Assembly (NCBI GenBank): GCA_024235795.1 | Contig: JACKLR010000002.1 | Span: 961,237 to 1,025,236, forward strand | DNA: 64,000 nucleotides | Source: Burkholderiales bacterium | GTDB taxonomy: Bacteria > Pseudomonadota > Gammaproteobacteria > Burkholderiales > Nitrosomonadaceae | Direction of reading: 5' to 3' | Part shown: positions 36,551 to 45,753 of the stretch, piece after piece | Layout: the number at the start of each line of letters is the position of its first letter | Numbering within the stretch: position 1 is the first letter of the stretch | Program-made: the position numbers and the translations under genes | The notes under the pieces: model-generated | The model's input: only the letters and a program-made list of their open reading frames with translations | What the model was told of the DNA's origin: nothing | Database searches by the model: none

Positions 36551-37135
36551 TTATTTCAGGGCTATATCTATGCTTTCGAGGTTAGGGGAGTTATCAATTA
36601 ATTCAAACACGCGATTCTTGTTAATGCCAGTAGCCGAGCATAATTTTTCAATAGAAGCCCGGTAGCGCTCTCTCAAACGCTGCGCTTTTTCAGAATCATG
36701 GGCCATAAGATTTCGAACACGTTCCGGGTGGAGATTGTCCATATTGTCAGCAATTTTCAGAATCAATGCGCCTTGATGGCCTGATGCAATTAAATCGTCA
36801 ATAACCTGACTGTATGGACGCTTGTCATTGTCCGGTTTTGAGACAAGTCTGACCATCGTAATGCAGTCTTCTGAATAGCCTTTTTTCCGTAAGAATGCTT
36901 CGTCAATACCGCAATCTTCAATCGTGTCATGCAAAAGTGCGGCCATAACAACATCATCACCAGCATGTGGGGCAATGATTTTCACATTTTGCGCAATCCT
37001 TTCAGGATGCAGGGCATACGGTCGCCTTGAATGATCCGTTTGTCCTTCATGTAATTGTCGCATCAGTTTTAACGTATACTCAATATCGGGCTTCATAGCA
37101 TCTGAGAACGTTCCTTTTGAATGTGTTACCCGCAT
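36551..37135 (-). CDS. HD-domain alarmone hydrolase (SpoT/MESH1-like)
   Basis: 194 residues from the ATG at 37135 (AAGGA site); a GTG seven codons upstream is also open. Metal and catalytic motifs of RSH hydrolases are present: YALHPERIAQNV (histidine), MAALLHDTIEDCGI (HDxxED) and LKIADNMDNL (D-x3-N). Family role: removes the 3'-pyrophosphate of (p)ppGpp or ppApp. First gene of the operon with the synthetase-like protein, as in small toxic alarmone synthetase modules whose antitoxin is a hydrolase. Confidence 0.82.
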   Translation of the reverse strand: MRVTHSKGTFSDAMKPDIEYTLKLMRQLHEGQTDHSRRPYALHPERIAQNVKIIAPHAGDDVVMAALLHDTIEDCGIDEAFLRKKGYSEDCITMVRLVSKPDNDKRPYSQVIDDLIASGHQGALILKIADNMDNLHPERVRNLMAHDSEKAQRLRERYRASIEKLCSATGINKNRVFELIDNSPNLESIDIALK

Positions 37136-37245
37136 AATATTCCTTCGATTTTCCACCTCAATATTCTAGCAATACACGGTTAAGATATTATAAATAATGA
37201 GAATTTGTAATACTTTTCATTAAGGGTGGTATAGCTGCGCGACAA

Positions 37246-37422
37246 TCAGCATTTCGGACATTTCTCAATCAGGCTTCTCAGCCCTGTTTCAAATTCACTC
37301 AGCCCGTTATTGTCAATGAGTCTGGTAATGTACTCGTCGCTGCTGGATAAATCCTGCATCATTTCACCGTAGATTTTCAGATAGGCGCGATAGTGTCGGG
37401 TTTTGCGCTGATTATCCCGCAT
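37246..37422 (-). CDS. Small basic protein coupled to the resolvase gene
   Basis: 58 residues, reading MRDNQRKTRHYRAYLKIYGE onward and ending CPKC. Its ATG lies 11 bp inside the resolvase 3' end, on the same strand, so it is translated by coupling. Helical, with a terminal CxxC. No family recognised. Confidence 0.6.
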   Translation of the reverse strand: MRDNQRKTRHYRAYLKIYGEMMQDLSSSDEYITRLIDNNGLSEFETGLRSLIEKCPKC

Positions 37423-38044
37423 TGATCAGTAATCCTTCATTGCTGTTGGCATATTGCGAAAGAGCGCGGTACACGGTACGTGGAGAAACACCGAATTCGT
37501 CCGCAATCTGTGCCGTGGTTCTGCCGGATTGATGCTGTAACAGATTTTGTGCATGAACAATCTGGCAGGATGACAATTTCCTCGGCCTGCCGATTTGTAC
37601 GCCGCGTTTTCTGGCAGCTTCCATTCCGGCCTTGGTGCGTTCACGGATAAGATTACGTTCCAGCTCTGAAAACGCATGACGTATCTGGTACATGCATTTG
37701 CCCATTGCGGTACTGGTATCAATATTTTCCGTCAAACACCGGAACGCAACATCGCGGTTTTCAAATTCTTCCAGAATATCCAGCGCGTTCTTGAGTGAAC
37801 GAAAAGCACGATCCATTTTCCAGACTACGAAAACATCACCTGTTTGCAAACCGGACAATGCCCGCTCAAAACCGGGCCGCCGCTTGGCGGTAGCCGATAC
37901 ACCGCGATCTTCAAAAATAGCGTTGCATCCTGCCAGCTTCAAAGCATTGAGTTGAAGATCGAGGTGCTGGTCATCCGTTGAAACACGAGCATAACCTATG
38001 ATACGGCCAGAGTTTTCCAGTGTGCGATTGTGGTTTTCGTACAT
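37412..38044 (-). CDS. Serine recombinase (resolvase/invertase family)
   Basis: 210 residues. Catalytic serine in IIGYARVSTDDQ (about residue 21), arginines in FEDRGVSA and WKMDRAFRS, the E-helix FSELERNLIRERTKAGMEAARKRG, and a C-terminal helix-turn-helix (TTAQIADEFGVSPRTVYRAL). Size and layout match Tn3-type resolvases and plasmid multimer resolution proteins. A 28-bp palindrome lies 141 bp upstream and may be part of its target site. Confidence 0.93.
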   Translation of the reverse strand: MYENHNRTLENSGRIIGYARVSTDDQHLDLQLNALKLAGCNAIFEDRGVSATAKRRPGFERALSGLQTGDVFVVWKMDRAFRSLKNALDILEEFENRDVAFRCLTENIDTSTAMGKCMYQIRHAFSELERNLIRERTKAGMEAARKRGVQIGRPRKLSSCQIVHAQNLLQHQSGRTTAQIADEFGVSPRTVYRALSQYANSNEGLLINAG

Positions 38045-38184
38045 TTCAATCCTTTAGTGATAGACAAAAAGGAACCCTTCTGACTTACCTTCATAAAGTC
38101 TCCTGATCAACTAAAAAATGTAAAAGCTGCGATAAAAAACACCCGGAAATCGGCTGTTTTTCTTCCGAAAAGTAATATGTGAAT

Positions 38185-38212
38185 TGTGACAAAATGGTTC
38201 CCTTTTGTCACA
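38185..38212. promoter_or_regulatory. 28-bp palindrome between divergent genes (operator or res subsite)
   Basis: TGTGACAAAA (38185-38194) and its perfect complement TTTTGTCACA (38203-38212) are separated by 8 bp. Total length 28 bp equals subsite I of Tn3-type res sites. It overlaps the TTG start of the plus-strand gene at 38205 and lies upstream of the resolvase gene. Confidence 0.65.
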
Positions 38213-38648
38213 GATCAAGATACTGAAAAACATAGTTTTTCTAGGTGTATTGGTTATGGTTTTTGGTGGCAAGATTGCATTAGCACAAGATCAGTTATTA
38301 TCAGCCAAAGATGACTACATCACTTGCTGGAAACAGCCTTGTGTATTAATTGAGGGCAGTCGATGGTCAAAGAAAAATCCAAATGGTATTGCTATTGCAG
38401 TACGTATGGGAACGCAGCCTGTCGTCACCGATGATGAAATCAAGACTGTTCTTACACGCGATTTTAGAAAATACGGCATGTCTAACATTAAATTTTTTTA
38501 TGAACAAAATGACACTCCAGCCACAGGTATTACCTTTCACATACGTAGTGGTACTGAGGGTGTTTTCTTAATTAGTAATGTGCGTGAACAAGTCGAAAAA
38601 ATGGCAAAACGAGCGAGTAATACTAATCCCATTTTTCAATCAAATTAG
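38205..38648 (+). CDS. Small exported protein, unknown
   Basis: 147 residues from TTG at 38205, which lies in the palindrome; there is no better start before the signal peptide. Signal peptide about 1-28 (ends KIALAQ). The mature part has two cysteines (TCWKQPC) and alternating strands, with no recognised family. It ends 4 bp into the convergent gene at 38645. Confidence 0.55.
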   Translation: MSQIKILKNIVFLGVLVMVFGGKIALAQDQLLSAKDDYITCWKQPCVLIEGSRWSKKNPNGIAIAVRMGTQPVVTDDEIKTVLTRDFRKYGMSNIKFFYEQNDTPATGITFHIRSGTEGVFLISNVREQVEKMAKRASNTNPIFQSN

Positions 38649-39448
38649 GAACCGTTAAACTTCAAGCCTGCATCTTTTGATAAAGCTGTAGACGTGGCAA
38701 CATCGTAGGTTTCATCTTGGATGGCTTTAATTTTGGTAGACGAATTCATGTGCTCATTTGATAGGTCTTCAGCAAGAACAATTTCCTCCAAAGAACCACG
38801 TTCTTTCATTTCAACCAAAATTTGCTCTTGGCGCTGCGGAGTCGTATTTTTATCTTCCAATTCCGCGACTGCCGCTTTGGCATTCCTGTGGTGAAACTGT
38901 TTCTGTGCCCACCGTGCATAATCGCCAAGTTCAGGGTGATCTATATATTCGCCCTTGATTGATCCGTCAGGGTTGAGTAGCTGGTCAATCAACAATATTT
39001 CCAAACGTTCGCGGTATGCTTTAATCGTTTCATCGGATTCCTGCTGTGGAATATTGTCTGCACCCAATATCTTGAGCGCAAGTTTTTCACGCCATGCATC
39101 GCCGTCACGTTTTTCGAATAATTCTTCCAGCGCCCTGATATCGGCTTCCATCTGTTCGATAGACGCGCGGATTTGTTCCACCAGTTCAATAAACCGTGTC
39201 GTTTTTTCTTCTTGAGACTTGCGGTTTTGAGCCTGTTTGGATTGGGTGTTGCTGGCAATTGCGCCACGCTCCATAACACCGCTGACGGAGCCGCCAAGCA
39301 GGCCTTGAAGAATATGAGTTTCTTTTTCGGATAATTCATGCTGGCGCAGGCGGTTATAATCTTCGCCCGACAAACACGTATCGCAGTGAATGAAAGTGCT
39401 TGTTAGTCCACCAGAAATTTTCAATTCCGTGTCAGTCGGCTTAAACAT
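38645..39448 (-). CDS. Uncharacterised helical protein
   Basis: 267 residues, soluble, with a likely coiled coil at about 70-125 (RKSQEEKTTRFIELVEQI and following). A CDTC pair is near the N-terminus. No family recognised. Two perfect inverted repeats lie just upstream (39485-39537). Confidence 0.55.
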   Translation of the reverse strand: MFKPTDTELKISGGLTSTFIHCDTCLSGEDYNRLRQHELSEKETHILQGLLGGSVSGVMERGAIASNTQSKQAQNRKSQEEKTTRFIELVEQIRASIEQMEADIRALEELFEKRDGDAWREKLALKILGADNIPQQESDETIKAYRERLEILLIDQLLNPDGSIKGEYIDHPELGDYARWAQKQFHHRNAKAAVAELEDKNTTPQRQEQILVEMKERGSLEEIVLAEDLSNEHMNSSTKIKAIQDETYDVATSTALSKDAGLKFNGS

Positions 39449-39484
39449 CGGCGACTCCGTATCGGAACGGCGCTGCCGAAACGG

Positions 39485-39537
39485 CTCGGTATTCTACGCT
39501 ATACCGAGGATTGAGAATAACGCAGCTATTCTCAATC
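39485..39537. promoter_or_regulatory. Two adjacent perfect inverted repeats
   Basis: CTCGGTAT/ATACCGAG (8-bp arms, 8-nt spacer, 39485-39508) is followed after 0 bp by GATTGAGAATA/TATTCTCAATC (11-bp arms, 7-nt spacer, 39509-39537). They lie 36 bp before the start of the minus-strand gene at 39448. Operator pair or terminator; neither is followed by a T run. Confidence 0.65.
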
Positions 39538-39718
39538 ACTGCTGATGAAATATAAGGCACACCACGCCCCATTGACCCACTATCCCTGAGTTTATGTTTC
39601 TTTGCATTCCCATAAATACTACCGGAGATAGATTAAAATAGTCTTAATACTATACCTCACAAGATACTGAGGAATAGGGGATTACAAATGGTTTCTTCAT
39701 GAGCTTTCTATATGATGA

Positions 39719-39911
39719 CTATTCGGCCCCCTCTTTAAGTAGCAACGCAACGACCTCCTCGTGACCCTCCTTCCTAGCTAACATCAGCGCCGTCATGCCA
39801 CGGTCATCTCTTTCGTTAATCTTTTCTCTGGCACCTTCCTTAAGTAGCAACGCAACAACGGCCTCGCGACCAGTTCTACTGGCATACATCAGGGCCGTCG
39901 TGCCAATAGTT
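39719..39911 (-). pseudogene. Out-of-frame 3' end of the ankyrin-repeat NTPase gene
   Basis: In another frame from the long gene, this stretch reads further ankyrin units: TALMYASRTGREAVVALLLK, ERDDRGMTALMLARKEGHEE and the ending VVALLLKEGAE. One extra base near 39912 (ccaatag where the other units have ccatag) separates it from the upstream frame. Removing it would add about two ankyrin units to the protein. Confidence 0.85.
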
Positions 39912-42758
39912 ATCACTGTCGTTAATTTTTTCTTTAGCGCCCTCCTCAAGCAGCAACGCAACAACGGCCTCGTGGCCATTTCTACTGGCATACATCAGGG
40001 CCGTCGTGCCAGAATTTGTACTGTCGTTAATTTTTTCTTTTGCGCCTTCCTCAAGCAGCAACGCAACAGCGGCTTCGTTGCTATTTCTACTGGCATACAT
40101 CAGGGCTGTCGTGCCATAGTTATCACTGTCGTTAATTTTTTCTTTAGCGCCTTCCTCAAGCAGCAACGCAACAATGGCTTCGTGGCCAAATTCACTGGCA
40201 TACATCAGGGCCGTCCTGCCAGAATTTGTACTGTCGTTAATTTTTTCTTTAGCGCCCTTCTCAAGCAGCAACGCAACAACGGCTTCGTGGCCAAATTCAC
40301 TGGCATACATCAGGGCCGTCCTGTCACAGTTATCACTGTCGTTAATTTTTTCTTTAGCGCCTTCCTCAAGTAGCAACGCAACAATGGCCTCTTTACCAAA
40401 TATACCAGCGCGCATTAGAGCTGTCATACCTAGATAATCCGTAGCGTTAATATCGATGTTATGTTGGTTAATGATAAATTTGACTGTATTTAAACACCCT
40501 AAATAACTAGCTATTATTAATTGGTTAGTTTTTAGCTTGCGCCGCTCTTCAAAGTTTAGACAAATTGTGTTTAGTTGTTTTTGCAATTCTGTCTGATTTC
40601 GCTGCGTTTCATCACAACGATCAAAATACTTGGTGAACGCATAGGCTGCCTCTAAACATTCAAAGAAACTGCCTTCGCTGAAAACAACCAGATCATCTGT
40701 ATTTATTTTCGGCAGAAATAATATATTTAAGTGGCTTAAGCCTTTTTCTTCCAAAATATCGGAAACTGCCATAATCGCAAATGACACGGTTAAACGAAGT
40801 GGACTGGTTTCAGGATAAAGCTCTGGATTTAAAAAAGCTGCCAAAGTTTTCCAAGCCTTTTGAACATGAGAACTTTTTTGCTCCTCATTGGCAAGGTTTC
40901 TGGTGAGATGCTGCACAAAATCCATGTATTTTGCGGTGACATCATCTGACGGTGCATTTTCATTTTCTTGATTATTCTCTTTTGCACAGAGCATCCTGAT
41001 AAACGCCTTACGTACAAACGACTTACCTTTGAAATTACAGAAGAATAAAAGAAAAAAGTTCTCGCCCAAAATATCTGGCACAAAAGGTTTAAGGCATTCG
41101 TCATCGACAGAAGACACAATACGCCAGCACCAGCTTTTAATTCGATCAAACTCATCATCTGTATATTCTTTACCATCAGGCAGGCAACTTCTCAGAGCAT
41201 CAAAACTCATACCACGCCGAATGGTTGCCGCCACCACAAAGGCTCCGATCCACTCGCCATCAGCATCGGTTTCTTGCTCGCCTTTCTGGGTAGCCCAAGG
41301 AAGGCGATTTGATGTATGAAGGTAATAATCAATCAGGTCTTGCCTTTTCCAGTGGGTAATCGGTTGCTTTGGGTCTTTTAGCGCTTGTCCAATCAAGGCG
41401 GCGAATAGCGGGTGAGCGGCGGCCTGTTTGTTTGTTTCACTGCCTTTAGGTGTTTGCGAGGATAAATGCTTATAATTATTGGCTGCTCTATCTTCCTCGC
41501 CCATTGCTTGGATTAGTGCCAATGCCTGTTTTACCTCATTACTTTCTTTGTTTTTACCGGACACAAAGGCAATAATGTCATGCAGGATATCCACCCGGTT
41601 ATCAACTTTCTCAAGATACAAGGCTGGATGGACAAACCGTTCACGGCTTCTCAAGTCAGCCATGTCGGGGCCATGCGCACGCCGCCCGTGAGGATCATTT
41701 CCCAAATTACTTAATTTGCCGCTTAAAACATGATCAAGTACCAGCAAGCGGATATGGTGTTGTTTGGATTGTTCACCTTTTTGAATAACCTCATTGATAA
41801 CTGCATCATAGCGGTAAATATAATCAACAATAATCAGCGTATTACAAGTGGGCGTCCATTTCTGCCAAGGAATAATATCATTGCTATTAATAAAGCCTGC
41901 TTGCCATTGCGGGGCACCAGCACTCTTTATGAAATTCTCAACAAACCACTCTGTTACTAACCGCGTTTTTCCCGCGCCGGAAGGAGCAACAATGGCCATG
42001 ATGGAAAAAAGCGTCTGTTTAGGTTTCAGAAAATCATTAAGAATGTCCAATTGTTTTCTGCGACCAAACAATGGAATGGATTTAAGGTTATAAGGATTGA
42101 GGTCAATTTCGTTTTCGTTATTGCCCTTGTTAACACTTTTCAAGACATACGGAGGGTCTCTAAGGGGAATATCGGATTCAGTGATTTGCTCTTTCCCATA
42201 ATTTTTTATATATACTTCTAAATCCTCAATGTATTCTTTAAGTGCCTCCCTTTCTTTAAACATACGCAGTGGCAAATAGCGCTCATAGCAAAACTTTAAA
42301 AATTGCAGTAGACAGTGAGTAATGGTCGTATCTTTTTGAATGTCTGCCAAAGCTTGAAAAATCTGTCTTGGAGATTCATCCGAAACTGATTTTGCACCAG
42401 CAAAATCTTGTATGTATTTGAATTTTACAGACCTATCTAAAATCTCTGATAATTTGGTTTCTAAATTGCTTCTTATTGGTTTGCCCGGATGACTATTTTC
42501 AGTGCCAAGAGGCGCAATAAATTGAGCAAAATCACGTAAATGGAAACCTTCAAAGACATTAACCGATTTAGTCTCTGTGCTTTCAGGTATTTCAATTGTT
42601 GTTTTCAGCTTTGCCAAGGTTAATTCAGGTGCTCCGATGGGCCTGTTTTCGCTGATTTTATCTAACAATAATCTACGCCCCTCGTTTTTCATGGCATTGT
42701 AAATTTCTTCCAATAAATCCTTGTCTTCGGGACGAGGTTTTAAATCTTTTTTATCCAT
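39876..42758 (-). CDS. STAND-like P-loop NTPase with C-terminal ankyrin repeats (frameshifted end)
   Basis: 960 residues. N-terminal region (1-230) not recognised. P-loop domain: Walker A in IVAPSGAGKTRLVTEW (about 256) and Walker B-like TLIIVDYIYRY (about 308). Long helical region to about 740, then ankyrin units of 33 residues each (GMTALM.A..G.EA.VALLLE.GAKEKIND), whose DNA copies are almost identical. A one-base insertion near 39912 gives the false ending WHDGPDVCQ. The layout, effector/NTPase/repeat sensor, is that of STAND defence proteins, and the neighbours are defence genes, but the family is not identified. Confidence 0.72.
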   Translation of the reverse strand: MDKKDLKPRPEDKDLLEEIYNAMKNEGRRLLLDKISENRPIGAPELTLAKLKTTIEIPESTETKSVNVFEGFHLRDFAQFIAPLGTENSHPGKPIRSNLETKLSEILDRSVKFKYIQDFAGAKSVSDESPRQIFQALADIQKDTTITHCLLQFLKFCYERYLPLRMFKEREALKEYIEDLEVYIKNYGKEQITESDIPLRDPPYVLKSVNKGNNENEIDLNPYNLKSIPLFGRRKQLDILNDFLKPKQTLFSIMAIVAPSGAGKTRLVTEWFVENFIKSAGAPQWQAGFINSNDIIPWQKWTPTCNTLIIVDYIYRYDAVINEVIQKGEQSKQHHIRLLVLDHVLSGKLSNLGNDPHGRRAHGPDMADLRSRERFVHPALYLEKVDNRVDILHDIIAFVSGKNKESNEVKQALALIQAMGEEDRAANNYKHLSSQTPKGSETNKQAAAHPLFAALIGQALKDPKQPITHWKRQDLIDYYLHTSNRLPWATQKGEQETDADGEWIGAFVVAATIRRGMSFDALRSCLPDGKEYTDDEFDRIKSWCWRIVSSVDDECLKPFVPDILGENFFLLFFCNFKGKSFVRKAFIRMLCAKENNQENENAPSDDVTAKYMDFVQHLTRNLANEEQKSSHVQKAWKTLAAFLNPELYPETSPLRLTVSFAIMAVSDILEEKGLSHLNILFLPKINTDDLVVFSEGSFFECLEAAYAFTKYFDRCDETQRNQTELQKQLNTICLNFEERRKLKTNQLIIASYLGCLNTVKFIINQHNIDINATDYLGMTALMRAGIFGKEAIVALLLEEGAKEKINDSDNCDRTALMYASEFGHEAVVALLLEKGAKEKINDSTNSGRTALMYASEFGHEAIVALLLEEGAKEKINDSDNYGTTALMYASRNSNEAAVALLLEEGAKEKINDSTNSGTTALMYASRNGHEAVVALLLEEGAKEKINDSDNYWHDGPDVCQ

Positions 42759-42907
42759 ATAACGAATTATAAAGAGGTGGGGTTATTTTAGAGCGCCAAG
42801 TTACTACATGTACTGGATTGGATGTGCGCCACTCTTCAATGGAGCGGTAGTTGAAAGTAAGTACGGAGCGCAGCTAGTGTATATTTGTGTTCTGTTCTTA
42901 AAACGAA

Positions 42908-43177
42908 TTACTTTATATCAAATCTGGCATTTCTACGTGCGATACCCCTTGCGAGAGTATCTTCCTCTTCTTGAAATCCTTTTAACATTTCTTTGGCCCG
43001 CGCCTCACCAAAATAGTCTGCTGCCGCCGCCATTACTAAGTCATTAAAGAACTCCGTTGCAGATTGTTCACTTCCTTTTGTTCTGCGTAAACGATCATAC
43101 ACCTTGGCGTACGCTTTCAACACGTCAGGAATGATAACGTTTTTTGTAGCCTTATAAGGCTTTTCTTTCTTCGTCAT
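42908..43177 (-). CDS. Small basic protein, possibly DNA-binding
   Basis: 89 residues, basic N-terminus, helical. Central part TEFFNDLVMAAAADYFGEAR. No family recognised. Lies apart from the STAND-like gene (150-bp gap) and diverges from the transfer-support module. Confidence 0.5.
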   Translation of the reverse strand: MTKKEKPYKATKNVIIPDVLKAYAKVYDRLRRTKGSEQSATEFFNDLVMAAAADYFGEARAKEMLKGFQEEEDTLARGIARRNARFDIK

Positions 43178-43647
43178 CTGTGACGCTCACTTTGCTACAT
43201 CGTTAACCGCATTCAATGCGTTCAAGCACCCAATAGCACTGTTACTGATTTTATGTCAACAAAAAAAAGTGTGAGTGGAGAATGCCTGTTTTTTTAACAA
43301 TCCGCAAAAAAAGAAGTTAATCCGAAACCAATCCGATAATTTGCGCCTATTTTTCAGAAAAGCAGATAGGCATCATGGTTTTAGCTTAATGACAACTAAA
43401 AAAGGTGTACATCACCTTTAGTAACAAACCCGATAAGGTCTGAACATGAAACTCAGGAAGCGTTTGAAATTGATATTCAAATTAACTGCACACTTGTGCT
43501 GACATTCGTAGGACTGAACTCATTTTATATAAAAGAATGAAATTGGCAAATCAGCCTTGGCGTTGGATTAATTTACGAAATAAAAAACTCAAATGATGAA
43601 ACTCATTCAGTTGCATTTTACCCATCAATCAATAATCGAGAACAACT
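43178..43647. other. Non-coding stretch before the transfer-support module
   Basis: 470 bp, AT-rich. A hairpin AAAGGTG/CACCTTT (43401-43419) is the only clear structure. It must hold the promoter of the plus-strand module starting at 43648. No gene seen. Confidence 0.55.
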
Positions 43648-44862
43648 ATGGATCAGATATTCAATAAATTGCATCACGTTTATTCAAAACATAAAAAAGC
43701 ATTACAGGGATTAGTCAGCAAGGTTCAGGCGCTATGTGAAGAAGCGGAGAGCCTTAAAGATAAAATCAGCGATATCCCTAACGGAAACAACCTACCAACC
43801 GCGCAACTTGAAGCGGTGAATACCGAAGCCGAGCAGGTTCTCCCGCAAAAAGTACATGCGCTTAATCAGGCCGTCGAGGCAGAAAAAGGATTTAGTACCG
43901 AGCACAATCTAACGAACAAGGCTGACCAGCCGAATGCGGCTGTGTCCAGTTTACAGATTGCTATTGGCGTTTTTTTCGATGCGGGGATGAACAGCTCTTT
44001 TCTGTATAACGCCCATATGGTTGCCGGGCCGTTTGCCGCGCTGCTTGTGAGTTTTACATTTTCCTTAACCATTGTCGTGACATGCGTCTGCGCGGGATAT
44101 TTCATTGGCCGGTTTTTAGAATATGGCGGCAACAGCACCGATCCCGACATCCCTGAATTCAAGAAAATCAGAAACCGTGCATGGTGGCAGTTTCGGGGTT
44201 TTATCGGCGTCATGATTTTTTTGATACTCACGATTGGATTAATTCGCTCAACTGAGTCTTTAGATGACATTCAACACTCACTGACATACTACAGCAATTT
44301 AGTGACCACGCCGGAGGCGGTTTTTCTCATCCTGCTCAATATTTGTATTGCGGTGTTTTCCTATCACAAAGGACGCATCGGATTTGCGCATCCATACGGG
44401 GACTACAGCACCTATCAACACGGTGTGATAAATGCCCGTGAGGATTTACAACAAACTTACGGCGATTATGTTGAAGATATTGAAGTTATCTGCGAGACGG
44501 TTGAAAGAGATGCGGACACGCAGGATAAAGCCCGGACAAAATCCATAGCGAAGCACAATAAGAAAGTTACCGCGTGTCATAAAGCATACCGAAGACTGGA
44601 ACAGGCTGTTCGGGTTGCTGAAAACCGTTTCTCGGCAGAAGTCACAAAATTAAACAACACCCGCAGCGTAATTGCAGGCAAAAGCGAAACTCTGCCCGAC
44701 AGCCTGCTCGATCAATTTTCTTTTTCCGAAGTGACCAGTCTTGACTTGCCTGATTTTTATCAGCCGCCCAAAGACCGCGATATCAAGACAGCGCTCACCA
44801 AGGCCAAAGCGGATGCGCTCAGACGTTTGAGCAAAATATTTAAAAACGCCCTTCAAAACTAA
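43648..44862 (+). CDS. Membrane protein of the mobilisation module
   Basis: 404 residues: N-terminal coiled coil (about 15-95), then four hydrophobic segments (about 101-120, 128-155, 188-206, 225-243) and a long charged C-terminal helix region (about 270-340). No family recognised. Followed after 21 bp by the 44884 gene and the coupling protein, so a role with them is likely. Confidence 0.65.
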   Translation: MDQIFNKLHHVYSKHKKALQGLVSKVQALCEEAESLKDKISDIPNGNNLPTAQLEAVNTEAEQVLPQKVHALNQAVEAEKGFSTEHNLTNKADQPNAAVSSLQIAIGVFFDAGMNSSFLYNAHMVAGPFAALLVSFTFSLTIVVTCVCAGYFIGRFLEYGGNSTDPDIPEFKKIRNRAWWQFRGFIGVMIFLILTIGLIRSTESLDDIQHSLTYYSNLVTTPEAVFLILLNICIAVFSYHKGRIGFAHPYGDYSTYQHGVINAREDLQQTYGDYVEDIEVICETVERDADTQDKARTKSIAKHNKKVTACHKAYRRLEQAVRVAENRFSAEVTKLNNTRSVIAGKSETLPDSLLDQFSFSEVTSLDLPDFYQPPKDRDIKTALTKAKADALRRLSKIFKNALQN

Positions 44863-44883
44863 ATTTTTATAGGAGATATTTCC

Positions 44884-45750
44884 ATGAAACGCAGAAGACA
44901 AAAAAACGATTTACCAAAGATTTTGATGTTAAGCGGCGTATTGGTTGCCTGTATGGGCGGTCTTGGTTATGCAGCGTTCAGCGCAATAGGCCAGAAAACG
45001 CCCGATCAATACGGGTGTTATGAAGATGTTGAACAGCGCCATACATTTATATTGTTTGACGCCAGCGAACCGCGCCTGAATGCGCAGCAGGAACGCTCGG
45101 TGCGCAATTATCTGGACGGACTTTTCGACAATCTCGGCTTTAACGAAAAACTATCCTTTATCACCACCGAGAGCGATCAAATCAGCTCTACACCCAAAGC
45201 CCGGTTTCATGTATGCGGCGCTGCGCGGAATTCCCAAGACCTTGAAGCCATAGGTGGACAAAGCGCTTCGGCAGGTTTTTTAAAGAAACAAAAACAGCGT
45301 TTGTACGACATGATGTATGCGCCGCAAGTTGAAGCCCTGTTGTCGCAAACGCCGGATGAATCGCGCAGGCAACTCTATCAATCGCCGGTGCTGGAGATGA
45401 TCAAAAATATTTCCGGCATGCGGGATTTCGTGCCGGGCAGTCGCTTGATATCAATCGGTGATCATTTGCAAAATTCCGAGAGTGCACAGTTCTGTACAAA
45501 GCAGAACCATATGCCGCCTTTTCGGATATTCCGTGAACGCGACATCTATCAACAACGGCTTGCACCGCGTGCGTTTGACGGTGTTGAAGTAACAGTACTG
45601 CTGTTACAGCGTTACGGTTATGGGCAACGCTTTTTGAAGTACTGCAAAAACGAAGAAGAACTCACGGCCTTCTGGCGCGATTACTTCATCGGTAATGGAG
45701 CGGTAAATCCCGAATTCATACGTATTCGTAATGGTCATACGGGCGGCTAA
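44884..45750 (+). CDS. Membrane-anchored VWA-like protein of the mobilisation module
   Basis: 288 residues; AGGAGA site 7 bases before the ATG. One N-terminal anchor (about 13-32). The following FILFDASEPRLNAQQ resembles the start of a von Willebrand A domain, though the full metal site is not clear. It ends 3 bp before the coupling protein gene. Inferred: accessory to DNA transfer. Confidence 0.62.
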   Translation: MKRRRQKNDLPKILMLSGVLVACMGGLGYAAFSAIGQKTPDQYGCYEDVEQRHTFILFDASEPRLNAQQERSVRNYLDGLFDNLGFNEKLSFITTESDQISSTPKARFHVCGAARNSQDLEAIGGQSASAGFLKKQKQRLYDMMYAPQVEALLSQTPDESRRQLYQSPVLEMIKNISGMRDFVPGSRLISIGDHLQNSESAQFCTKQNHMPPFRIFRERDIYQQRLAPRAFDGVEVTVLLLQRYGYGQRFLKYCKNEEELTAFWRDYFIGNGAVNPEFIRIRNGHTGG

Positions 45751-45753
45751 GCC

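Noticed and set aside
39795..40373. Plus-strand repetitive frame and its repeated DNA, possibly CRISPR-like
   Set aside because: The repeats are 99-bp ankyrin codons of the minus-strand gene with no spacers; the plus frame is their complement.
43441..43502. Short frame starting MKLRKRLKLIFKL
   Set aside because: 18 codons only, no family; leader-peptide role cannot be supported.
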